NCBI GenBank assembly: GCA_021819825.1
Contig: JAKAEZ010000013.1
Span: 1-64,000 of the forward strand
DNA length: 64,000 bases
Direction: 5' to 3'
DNA from: Planctomycetota bacterium
GTDB taxonomy: Bacteria; Planctomycetota; Phycisphaerae; WQYP01
In this document: positions 18,496 to 28,100 of the stretch, one piece after another
How the letters are laid out: each line of letters begins with the position of its first letter
Position numbering within the stretch: position 1 is the first letter of the stretch
Notes under the pieces: generated by a model
Told to the model about the DNA's origin: nothing
The model's input: only the letters and a program-made list of their open reading frames with translations
Databases searched by the model: none
Program-made: the position numbers and the translations under genes

Positions 18496-19878
18496 ATGGA
18501 AAGTAACATCCAGATAGCAGAGAATGGGAAAGCCTCGCACTGCAACAACGAGGTGACTTGCCGTAATAGCGTATCACTTGAGGAACTTTTTGTTGAAAGG
18601 CAATTGTGTATCCCCTCTTACCAAAGGAGTTTTTGCTGGCGTAAATCGAACGTTCTAGACCTCCTGGAAACACTCTGGATGCGTAAGGGAAAGGATGATA
18701 TCCATCTCGGCACGATCATCCTGAAGTTAGAAAGCCAGGCCGGTGCCGACCGCTTATCCATCGTGGATGGCCAGCAGCGTTTGCTCACCTTGACAATACT
18801 CGCATTCTGCCTGAGGAAACAGACATTACCATTACCATTACCATTGCCATTGCCATTGCCATTGCCATTACTCGAAGCTCCGCTTGATGGAACATCGAAT
18901 GAGGCGAAATCCGCGCAAAAGCATCTTTACTGGGCCAAGACAACCATTGAGACTTGGATAAAAATCCGTGGCGACTGCTCATTTTCTCCACAACACACCA
19001 AATTCACCGTCATTACGCTACCGCCAACTGCTTCGGAGGATCTGGCCTACACTTTTTTTAATTCCGTAAACTCCTCCGGCAAGAGGCTGTCGGACTATGA
19101 TCTGCTCAAGGCTCACCACCTCCGCTTCATCGCCGAAGAGGCAATCGCCAAGGCCATGGCGGAGCGATGGGATGCCACCGGTGCGGACAGTTACGGCGAC
19201 ATCCTACACAAGACACTTTATCGCTTGCGAAGCTGGAGCCGTCATGACAATCCGGCGGTCGATGCACCGATCGGCCACAGGCTGTTCAACCACTTCTCGG
19301 CAAAAGCTCCAATCGCCGGCGGAATATTCTTCCCTCCACTTGCCATGCGTTTTAACTCTACGATTCGGGGAGGCGCACCATTTTTCTATTACGCCGAGCA
19401 CCATCGCATGCTCTGGGATAAATTCAACAAGACGGAGGCATACCGAATATTACACAGTTGTTTGAGCGGGCATAGCGGCAACGTGCTTCGAGACGTAATC
19501 CGCACGCTCCTTTTTGCATTTTATTGCAGGTTTGGCGAAATATACATCAGCGATTCCCTGTTTTGCATCGCGGAGGTTGTTTCGGCCTTGCGCAATGAAT
19601 CCCAGGTGCGGGCGACCGCAATTCGGGATGAAATCATTAAGGATTGTCTGTTTTCGCTGGATACAGCCCTTGATCCAGGCCAGTTTTTCGACTGGTGCCT
19701 CTCGCCGGAACGCCAATATACGCCGGACAAAGGCCCCACAAAGGACCGCTATTGGAAGGCGCTTGGGGTCCTTTATAAGGGAATATTGCCGTCTGCCGTA
19801 CTCGAGGGACAGGTGGAACAACGGAACAAAATGCTGGAGGCTCAGCCCTCCGCCAACGAACACAAGAAAGGGGATTAA
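18496..19878 (+). CDS. DUF262-domain protein (GmrS-like, no recognised HNH)
   Basis: 460 aa: CIPSYQRSFCWRKSNVLDLLETLW, LSIVDGQQRLLTLTIL, FFNSVNSSGKRLSDYDLLKAHHLRF. Confidence 0.8.
   Translation: MESNIQIAENGKASHCNNEVTCRNSVSLEELFVERQLCIPSYQRSFCWRKSNVLDLLETLWMRKGKDDIHLGTIILKLESQAGADRLSIVDGQQRLLTLTILAFCLRKQTLPLPLPLPLPLPLPLLEAPLDGTSNEAKSAQKHLYWAKTTIETWIKIRGDCSFSPQHTKFTVITLPPTASEDLAYTFFNSVNSSGKRLSDYDLLKAHHLRFIAEEAIAKAMAERWDATGADSYGDILHKTLYRLRSWSRHDNPAVDAPIGHRLFNHFSAKAPIAGGIFFPPLAMRFNSTIRGGAPFFYYAEHHRMLWDKFNKTEAYRILHSCLSGHSGNVLRDVIRTLLFAFYCRFGEIYISDSLFCIAEVVSALRNESQVRATAIRDEIIKDCLFSLDTALDPGQFFDWCLSPERQYTPDKGPTKDRYWKALGVLYKGILPSAVLEGQVEQRNKMLEAQPSANEHKKGD
18824..18871 (+). repeat. hexanucleotide tandem repeat (CATTRC)x8, in frame in the DUF262 gene
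   Basis: CATTAC x3, CATTGC x4, CATTAC x1; encodes the LPLPLPLPLPLPLPL tract. Confidence 0.9.
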
Positions 19879-19881
19879 CCG

Positions 19882-21753
19882 ATGAGCAATACCGATTTGA
19901 GCTCTGAGATAGCACATGGAATTACACCGTTATCGTTTTCAACCGAAAAGAAATTAAGCGGGATCGAACTTCTCGTGCCACTCTACCAGCGCCTTTTTGT
20001 CTGGGAAGAAGAACAGATTAACCAGCTTTTTAGCGACCTTTGGCAAGCCCGCAAAAAAAAGGACGCCCCCTACTACATCGGGGCGTTGACTGTTTTTACA
20101 TCTCCGCGGGATGACTGCCCCATTTGGGAATTGGTGGATGGTCAGCAACGGATCACGGCATTAACCTTGCTCGGCGCCTGCTTAGACAAGCAGACCAAAG
20201 ATCCCCTGTGGAAACCCTTCATTACAAAAGGGAACGGCTCGGAAACTCGACTGAGGTATTTTGCGAGGCCAGACGATCAGAATGATTTGAAGGCTATTGT
20301 AGAGAAAGGGCCAGACGCGACAACAATAAAAAATAAAAATATGAAAAACTTTATCAATCTGTACAACAAGCGTTTCGCTGGGCACCTGGACCAGAATGGT
20401 GTTAAAGAATTCAGTAGCTTTGTTTACAAAAAGGCAACCGCCCTCATCTCCATACTTCCGACTAGCTATAAAGTCAACGATTTGAATCTGTACTTTGAAA
20501 AGATGAATGCGGCAGGAAAACAGCTTGAAGCGCACGAGATATTGAAAGTGCGTTATTTTGGCAAGTTCAGTGCGAGGTGGAACGCGGTCGAAGATGGCAG
20601 CCAAGCCTACAAGACGCCCGACTCATCAGAAAATAATAGTGGTACAACCAATGAAGTTAAGTTGCAGGAATTGCTCAACTCTGATGGCAGCCTCTTGGGG
20701 AAAGATAAAGAGGAGAAGGAAAAAGTGCAGGCTATAGGCGATTCATCTCGGCTGGTAATGGACTTTCCCGTATTCCTGCTTCATGTGTTGCGCATCACTA
20801 TTAACGATGATCTAAAAGAGTGGAATACTAAGAACCTTCTTTCAATTTTTGAGTCAGTTTATAAGAAATGGGAAAACGACGGTGGCCGCCCCGAGAAGTT
20901 CATTACGAACATGGAGAAATATCGTGAATGGATGGATAAATGGATCATACATATCGAGGGTGATAATCCCGTGTCTCCATACAATGCGCAAGGCAATGGC
21001 CAAGCGAAGGGAAATGACAAACCGGAACCTGTCGACGCCTATGCGGAGAATATATGGCAGTTCCAGTCAATGCTCTATGTGAGCAGCGACAATCTCCAGC
21101 AATGGATTTTGTATGCTTACCTCGAAAGCATGAAACCCCAGTTGGACGATGCACCGAATGACAACAAGAAGGAACAACTTCTCAGCTTGTTAAAGAGCCA
21201 GGACAAGGACCGTCGTAGGCTTCCGCGCAAAAACGACGAACTCAGTTGGAACTATGGAAAAATCGATCGCTACTGGTTCTGGAAGCTGGATTACGTGCTT
21301 TGGGAAAAACGCAGCAAGTTGTTTACGGAAAACAATCTCGAAGCGGTGGATAAATACGTCTTCCGCCGGAACCGATCCATCGAGCACCTGCATCCACAAA
21401 CACCTCAAAACCCTGATCCCAATTGGAAGGGCGAGCAACTGCATGATTTTGGAAATCTCGCCATGATTTCAGCCAGCTTCAACTCTCAACAAGGCAACGA
21501 CACGATTGGTATAAAATTTGAGCGATTGAAAGATCAACTCAAAAACAAAACGCTTGAGAGCATAAAGCTGCTTTCCATGTTCATCGCCGCACAGGGAAAC
21601 GACACTGTTTGGACACCGGAAACGTCCGACAAGCACCGCGAGGAAGTGCTTACACACCTTAATGAATGGTACACGGAGGCCGGGCTGACGAAGCCCGCAT
21701 GCGGCGAAATGTCGAAGCCCATCGAAGAAAATCCCGGCGGCAACGTGTTGTAG
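19882..21753 (+). CDS. DUF262 + DUF1524 (HNH-like) protein, GmrSD-type
   Basis: 623 aa: LVPLYQRLFVWEEEQINQLFSDLW, ELVDGQQRITALTLL, RNRSIEHLHPQTPQ, LHDFGNLAMISASFNSQQGN. Confidence 0.85.
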   Translation: MSNTDLSSEIAHGITPLSFSTEKKLSGIELLVPLYQRLFVWEEEQINQLFSDLWQARKKKDAPYYIGALTVFTSPRDDCPIWELVDGQQRITALTLLGACLDKQTKDPLWKPFITKGNGSETRLRYFARPDDQNDLKAIVEKGPDATTIKNKNMKNFINLYNKRFAGHLDQNGVKEFSSFVYKKATALISILPTSYKVNDLNLYFEKMNAAGKQLEAHEILKVRYFGKFSARWNAVEDGSQAYKTPDSSENNSGTTNEVKLQELLNSDGSLLGKDKEEKEKVQAIGDSSRLVMDFPVFLLHVLRITINDDLKEWNTKNLLSIFESVYKKWENDGGRPEKFITNMEKYREWMDKWIIHIEGDNPVSPYNAQGNGQAKGNDKPEPVDAYAENIWQFQSMLYVSSDNLQQWILYAYLESMKPQLDDAPNDNKKEQLLSLLKSQDKDRRRLPRKNDELSWNYGKIDRYWFWKLDYVLWEKRSKLFTENNLEAVDKYVFRRNRSIEHLHPQTPQNPDPNWKGEQLHDFGNLAMISASFNSQQGNDTIGIKFERLKDQLKNKTLESIKLLSMFIAAQGNDTVWTPETSDKHREEVLTHLNEWYTEAGLTKPACGEMSKPIEENPGGNVL

Positions 21754-21956
21754 GAAAGTGGGACATGTTGACGCGAGTAAAACAAAAATCCCTGCCCGGG
21801 CAGCCGCTGCAATATTCAACCGCATTCCCCGTGCCCCGGCGGTGAATTTCCAGTAACTGTTTACCGCTCCGCGGCTCCGACAGGCAGGTTCAGGAGGAGT
21901 CGATCACGATACTAGGGACAGTCGCCTCTTAATGCGGAGTGAGTGCGGTGCTGTAC

Positions 21957-22018
21957 CCTTGCGGATCAGGCTGTTGTGTCTTTCCGTGGCCTTCCGGGAG
22001 GTAGTGCCCGCAGGCGTC
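21957..22018 (-). pseudogene. remnant of a RAYT gene 3' end
   Basis: 62 bp nearly identical (about 57/62 by eye) to 24243-24304. The minus strand reads RRLRALPPGRPRKDTTA, as at the end of the RAYT at 24252..24935. Confidence 0.75.
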
Positions 22019-22062
22019 TCGCGGCCAACATGTGCCGCAACGTGCGCTGCGTGATGGTCCGG

Positions 22063-22488
22063 TCAGCTGCCCACCCAAGGGTTCACGATCGCGTCGGCCA
22101 TGATTGCAAAATGTCGCGTATTGCGGGTCGCCAGCGTTAACTTATGAACCAATGCGGTGGCAGCCAGCAGGGCGTCCATCGGTTCCATGGCGCGCCCGCG
22201 GTTCTCACATTGCGCTACCACGATTCCCCAATGCTGAGCAACGCGGGCATCAATGGGCAATATTCTGCCTTCAAATCGATCGGGCAATGCTTCGGACAGC
22301 CAGATATGAAGGCGGGAGCGTTTAGCACCCGTCGGCAACTTTTCCACGCCGTGATGCAGCTCCGCAAGCGTGACCACGCTGATATAAAGCGAATCTTCAG
22401 AAATTCGGTCCAGCCATGAAATTACCGCTCTGCTGGGATCGCGTCTCGCCAATTCCGAGATAACATTTGTGTCCAGCAGAAAGTTCAT
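22063..22488 (-). CDS. PIN-domain toxin (VapC/FitB-like)
   Basis: 141 aa MNFLLDTNVISELARRDPS...VVTLAELHHGVEKLP...MEPMDALLAATALVHKLTLATRNTRHF. Confidence 0.88.
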   Translation of the reverse strand: MNFLLDTNVISELARRDPSRAVISWLDRISEDSLYISVVTLAELHHGVEKLPTGAKRSRLHIWLSEALPDRFEGRILPIDARVAQHWGIVVAQCENRGRAMEPMDALLAATALVHKLTLATRNTRHFAIMADAIVNPWVGS

Positions 22489-22742
22489 AAATCAGTTTTC
22501 CGCCATTTTCCTCTCAAACGCCGAGGTTTCAGCCCCGAAGCCCGAAGGGGCGAGTTCATTAGAAAGTCGGTCAGGCTCTCGGATCGCTTGGCCTTGGCCT
22601 CCCAATCCCGCACAGAGGCCACGACAACCGCGGGTCGGCCATGCCGTGTCACGGTCTGCGGCCCCTGCGAGTTGGCCTGTTCCAGTAGCGCGCTGAATTG
22701 TGACTTGGCGGTGGCCACGGGCCAGTAGTGCGTGTGTTTCAT
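22485..22742 (-). CDS. Phd/YefM-type antitoxin
   Basis: MKHTHYWPVATAKSQFSALLEQANSQGPQTVTRHGRPAVVVASVRDWE; 4-nt overlap with the toxin gene. Confidence 0.85.
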   Translation of the reverse strand: MKHTHYWPVATAKSQFSALLEQANSQGPQTVTRHGRPAVVVASVRDWEAKAKRSESLTDFLMNSPLRASGLKPRRLRGKWRKTDL

Positions 22743-22769
22743 ATTATTGTGCTCCGTAGTTAAACCAAT

Positions 22770-22786
22770 ATGACTATAATAGTCAT
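22770..22786. promoter_or_regulatory. perfect palindrome ATGACTAT-A-ATAGTCAT upstream of the antitoxin; candidate operator
   Basis: 8-bp perfect inverted repeat with 1-nt centre, about 28 bp upstream of the antitoxin ATG. Confidence 0.6.
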
Positions 22787-23128
22787 AAATAGAATGGCCG
22801 TCAATATTCATCGCTTCGTCAGTGTTGTTTCGGACCTGTGACAGTTTCTGCAAGTCCAAACCATTGGTGAATTTGCGGTCTGCCTGAAGGGGCCTCCGAA
22901 AATACACAAACCGCGGCCTGTCTTTCTGTCGTGGTGGCAAAACCCCATTTTACTCATGGTTCATTACTTTATGATGTATTATGGCAAACCTTTTCGTGGA
23001 AAGTATATTCGCATCTCGTATCGGGGTGGGATATGATCTCACCCTATGGTTAGTCACTTGTGTGGCAGGCTGAAACGCCGTGAATGGTCGCCGAAAGGCC
23101 GCGGACCGTCGTGAGGAGATGAACGCCA

Positions 23129-23617
23129 GTGGACCCGACTATACAGGCTGCTAATATTCTTTCCCCAATTCTGGGATTGGTGGTATGGCTTTTAATATGG
23201 TCGTCCATCTGCCGGCACCTGCAGGGGTGTTTCCAAGGCGTGCCGTATGAGTACAGAAAGCTCCGCCCGGGGCTCGTCTGGTTGCTGCTGATTCCGGGGA
23301 TAACCGTCATCTGGACTTTCGTTATTTTTCCAGCACTGTTCCGAAGTTACCAGCGCTGCCTTCGCGCTATGGGGCAACACTATACCGCGATATTCGACCA
23401 GACCATCGCGATCGCTTTTGGAGTTGTGTCAGCGTATGTGACGGCAGCAGGTGTTTTGGAGCCTGGCCAGATTACACGCTGGGGATATTGGGTAATCTGC
23501 AGCCTGGTACTGCTTGGTTTCATTTTATTTCGCACCAGTCGCCTTCGAGAGCGAGCGCGGAGGGCGATTACGGCTCCCGGCCCAGCGCCCACGGCTCAGA
23601 TGTCGGCGGAAGAATAA
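23129..23617 (+). CDS. hypothetical membrane protein
   Basis: 162 aa with several hydrophobic helices. Confidence 0.5.
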   Translation: MDPTIQAANILSPILGLVVWLLIWSSICRHLQGCFQGVPYEYRKLRPGLVWLLLIPGITVIWTFVIFPALFRSYQRCLRAMGQHYTAIFDQTIAIAFGVVSAYVTAAGVLEPGQITRWGYWVICSLVLLGFILFRTSRLRERARRAITAPGPAPTAQMSAEE

Positions 23618-24251
23618 CGGGTGCCAATTATTGCTCGGTTTCCACCTAAACTCTAACTTGGTAGGGTGGGCTTCCATCGGCGGTGGGTAAACGGAATTAT
23701 CGTGACGCGGTGGGCACGTTGCGCTTATTATGGATTGACTTGGTGGTTTTTAAGACGGTGAATTCCACCGATTCTACGGCCTTTTCCTCGGGGGATTTCC
23801 CAAAGAGCACTCCATTCCATCACAGATAGAGCTTTCACAGACCAACGGAAGGGTTACCTACCAATTTCCCAAGCGGATACTGCGCAACACGAAACAGGTG
23901 TACAAAGCCCTTATGATCATGGTGGTCTTGGGGGCATCGTCCATCGTGGCGGCGTATGTGCTGCACTGCGAGACCGGCTCCGATTTTTATCGGGCGCGGG
24001 GAAAAAATCGTTGTTACGGCCCGGGCCACTGCTCAAGTGATTTCGGGGTACATCCGAGTTGCTGAGAGAACTGATACGCGCACGAGGTTCGTTAATCTTG
24101 GACTGATAGTGATGGCACCGAATCCTCAAGCACGGATGCCCCCATCTTCGGTGCCCTGACAGGCCCACTGGCGGGGTGCGCCCATCGCGAAAGTTCACAG
24201 CGACAGCCGCCCGTTACATCAGAGGTTCGCCGTGGGCTGCGGCCTTGTGGA

Positions 24252-24935
24252 TCAGGTTGTTGTATCTTTTTGTGGCCTTCCGGGAGGTAGTGCCCGCAGG
24301 CGTCGCCCGACAAGTTTCTCGAATTTGCTCATCGTGCTGTCACCGGCCAGCGGTCTGCCGGTTTGCGTGGCCCGGCGGAGGGCCTTGATGTCCCTCGAAT
24401 CGTCGGCTTGCCGGAGGAAAACCTTCCACGCCTCCGGGGACGGCTTGAATCCGGAGGCACTGATTAAATCACTTGGAACGCTCTCCAAAGCCGCTTGGCC
24501 AACGTGTACTGCGGCACTGGACCAGGTGTACTTCCAGGCCAAAGTGGCGATGGACGCGCGAACCGGGTTTCGTTCCACATAACGCATGGCCCGCAAAAAA
24601 TGGTGCTGGCCCAAAGGGCAGGAGAAAAATCGATTCTGCCAGAGATGACCGGAGCGGTTGTGCCGATGGTTGATATATTGGGTGTATCGGAAATGCACCC
24701 GTCCGATGGCTCGCGCCAAAGCATTGGCACGGCGCGGTTTGGCAATCAGGTGAATATGGTTGGTCATCAGACAGAAGCCGAGGATCGCCACATTCGCGGC
24801 GGCGGCTTCCTCGGCCAATATGCCAAGGTAGATGCGCCGATCATCATCGACAAAAAAGACATCCTGACGGTTATTGCCACGTTGGGTAACGTGGTGCGGT
24901 ACGTTGGGAATAACAATGCGAGCGGCTCTAGGCAT
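24252..24935 (-). CDS. REP-associated tyrosine transposase (RAYT, Y1_Tnp / IS200-like)
   Basis: MPRAARIVIPNVPHHVTQRGNNRQDVFF...CLMTNHIHLIAKP (HxH)...AMRYVERNPVRA. ORF is open back to 25007; start likely at 24935. Confidence 0.9.
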   Translation of the reverse strand: MPRAARIVIPNVPHHVTQRGNNRQDVFFVDDDRRIYLGILAEEAAAANVAILGFCLMTNHIHLIAKPRRANALARAIGRVHFRYTQYINHRHNRSGHLWQNRFFSCPLGQHHFLRAMRYVERNPVRASIATLAWKYTWSSAAVHVGQAALESVPSDLISASGFKPSPEAWKVFLRQADDSRDIKALRRATQTGRPLAGDSTMSKFEKLVGRRLRALPPGRPQKDTTT

Positions 24936-25003
24936 GAAAAATAATGTACCAACATCCGAGCCGGGTGTCAAGAAACAGGTGGCTGTCCCAAATGCCAGCT
25001 GTT

Positions 25004-25144
25004 GCAATGTACCACGATCAGGTCCACGTCGTGCTCGTGCTTACGCGCAAAATCCCGAATCTGGTCCGCCTGCGCGGATGTCATAGCTTGAACTTCCGCC
25101 GGCAACTCCAGGATCGCACCTGGTTCCGCATCATTAAAGGCTCC
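25004..25144 (-). pseudogene. truncated phosphatase-like paralogue (fragment)
   Basis: Minus strand reads AFNDAEPGAILELPAEVQAMTSAQADQIRDFARKHEHDVDLIVVHC, aligning to LAFSGREPRAGMPMPPEIKIFTPAQAKKICAFVHRHKADVGAIVVHC of the CDS at 15864..16310. Homology stops exactly at the P-loop HC. Confidence 0.75.
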
Positions 25145-28100
25145 TTACTGACTCCTGAATGCTCGCCTGTTCCCTGTCCCCAGTAACCTGTAACCTGGAA
25201 TCGCCGTGGCGATTCTTCAGCCAAGTCTGGAATTGCTCCAAGTAGATATAAAATACCGGCGTGACAAACAACGTGAGAAATTGGGAGAATAGCAAGCCCC
25301 CCACCACCGCCAGACCCAGCGGGCGACGGGTGTCGGAGTCGGCTCCGACTCCAATGGCGATGGGCAGGGTGCCAAATAAGGCGGCCATGGTGGTCATCAT
25401 GATGGGGCGAAAACGCACGCTGCAGGCGTGGTAGATCGCGTCATAGGGCGTCTCGCCGGCGGCCCGCCGGGCAATGGCGAAATCCACCATCATGATGCCA
25501 TTTTTCTTTACCAGACCAATGAGCATAATGACCCCGACAAACGCATACAGATCCAGAATTTTGCCAAATATCATCAAGGTCAGCAGAGCACCAAGGCCCG
25601 CAAAGGGCAGCGCTGTGAGGATGGTGATGGGGTGAATGAAGCTTTCATACAGAATGCCCAGAACAATATAAATCACCGCGACGGCAACCAGCAGTAGCAC
25701 ACCCATATTGACCACGGCCTGCTTGAAAATTTGCGCTTCCCCCTGGAAGTTGGTGAGTATCTGAGGCGGCAAGGTTGCTTTGGCGGTCTTTTGTATTTCA
25801 TTCACCGCTTTGCTTAAGGAGTAATTGGATGCCACATTAAACGAGATGGTTACAGATGGCAGGATGCCTGTCTGATGGATAATCAGAGGGCCAAGGCTTT
25901 TGGTGACATGCGTCACAGCGTTAAGCGGGACCAATTTTCCGGTGCTGGAAGTAACATACAACAGCGAAAGATCCTCCGGATTGCGCTGATATTTTGGCTC
26001 GGCGTCCATGATGACTTCATATTGGGCTTGGGGGTCATATATGGTGGAAATCTGCTCTTGGCCGTAGGCCAATCCCAATGCATCTTCAATGGCCTGATGG
26101 CTTACTCCAAGAATTTGCGCTCGATTATCGTCGGGTACCACGTTAATCTCAGGGGTTCTAATCAGCAGATCATTGTTAACCTGCTGCAAGCCGGGAAGTT
26201 TGCGGAGTTTGGCGGTCAGCAGCGGCGCGTATTTGAAAAGTGCGGTGGTATCGGGAGAAAGCAGTGTGAATTGATATTGCGCTTTGGTCAACTGGCCATT
26301 GACATTAATCGGCGGAATATTCTGCATATACGTCTTGATGCCCACCACCCGGGAGAACTTGTGGCGCAGTTCCGTGATAACCTGATCCGTGGTCAGCGGT
26401 CGATCACCGGCAGGCTTGAGGTGGAAGAACATATCGCCACCGTTACTGGCACCGAAAGGGCCGCCGCCGGCCAAGGACATGAAATTATCCACATTGACAT
26501 TATTTTTCGCCAATTCGCCCAGCGCCAACTGGTGCTTTACCAGTGAATGAAAGGATATTCCTTCCGGAGCCTGCGTGGCCACGAGAATATGTCCGCTATC
26601 GCCCGCGGGAATAAAGCCTTCGGGAATCGTGATCAGTAAATGGATCGTCAAATACAACGTGGCCACAGAAAGTATCACGACCAACAGGCGGGCCTTGAGC
26701 ATACCCCGGAGCATCCAGAGATATACTTTGTGGGAGATATCGAATAACTGTTCCATGAAACGGTAGAGAAAGTTGTGGCGCTGCCCGCGCTGGTCTTTTA
26801 ACATCCGGCTGCACAGCATGGGGGTGAGGGTCAGGGAAATGGCACCGGAAAATAATATGGCGGCGGCCAGGGTAATGGCGAATTCATTAAGCAGCCGCCC
26901 AATAAGACCGCCCAGGAAAATGATGGGAATAAACACCGCGACCAGCGATAACGTCATGGAAACAATGGTGAAGCCGATTTCCCGCGAGGCCTCCAGCGTG
27001 GCCTGCATGGGCGTTTTGCCCATTTCAATGTGGCGATAGGAATTTTCCAGCATCACAACGGCGTCATCGACAATAAAACCCACCGCCAGAGTCAACGCCA
27101 GAAGTGAAAAATAATCAATCGTAAAGTGCATTTCATACATGACCGCAAAGGTGCCGATGATGGCCAGCGGCATGGCGGCAACCGGAATAATCGTGGCGCG
27201 AACAGTTCTTAAAAAACCGAAGATCACCAGCGTCACCAGCAGCAGGGCCAGAAGCAGGGTGAATTTAACATCAAAAACGCCCTGGCGAATGTCCAGGGAC
27301 TTATCGTACATCGTGGTCAGCGTTACGGAAGGTGGAATGCTGGCCTGTAATTTCGGCAGCATTTTTTCGATGTTATTGACCACCTGAATGGTATTGGCCC
27401 CGGGCTGCTTCTGAATGGCCAGGATAATGGCCCGGCTGAATTTTCCATGGGAATAGTACCAGGCCATTATTTTGTCATTGACCACACTATTGATGACATG
27501 GGCGACCTGATCCAGTCTTACCACCGCCCCCGTTGTTTTGTTGTATTGGATGATCAGCGAGCGATAGGCCGCCGCATTGGTCAATTGGCCATTGGAGTAG
27601 ACCTGATAAGATTTATTCGCTCCCCAGAGAATGCCTGTGGGTTGATCGACATTGGCGGATTGAATGGTCTGCGTAAGCTGATCGATGCCGATGCCGCGCG
27701 CGGCCAGGGCGTTTGGGTTGATTTGAATCTGCACGGCGTAGGTTTGGGCACCGTACACATTTACCGCCGAAACACCGTCTACTTCAGAGATGGAATCCGC
27801 CAGAAGATTTTCCGCGTAATCATCAACCGTATACATGGGCAGCGTCTTGGATTCCAAGGCCAACAGCAGAACGGGCTGATCGGCGGGATTCACTTTCTGA
27901 TAGGTTGGCGGGTTGGGCATGTTGTGGGGCAACTGGCCCATCGCCCGTGAAATTGCGGACTGCACATCCTGCGCACAATTGTTAATATTGCGATGCAGCG
28001 CAAAATTCAGCGTAATGGATGTTGACCCTTCCGAGCTTTGGCTGGTCATTAAATCTAAGCCGGAAATCTGGGTAAATTGCTTTTCCAGCGGAGTCGCCAC

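Noticed and set aside
17729-18673. 314-aa minus-strand ORF across VapC and the duplicated exonuclease tail
   Set aside because: Overlaps better-supported plus-strand genes and repeats; low-complexity composition, no family.
18824-18871. Possible CRISPR-like repeat array
   Set aside because: A contiguous hexamer microsatellite without spacers, inside a coding region.
25875-26546. 223-aa plus-strand ORF inside the RND gene
   Set aside because: Antisense to a well-supported RND permease; no recognisable protein features.
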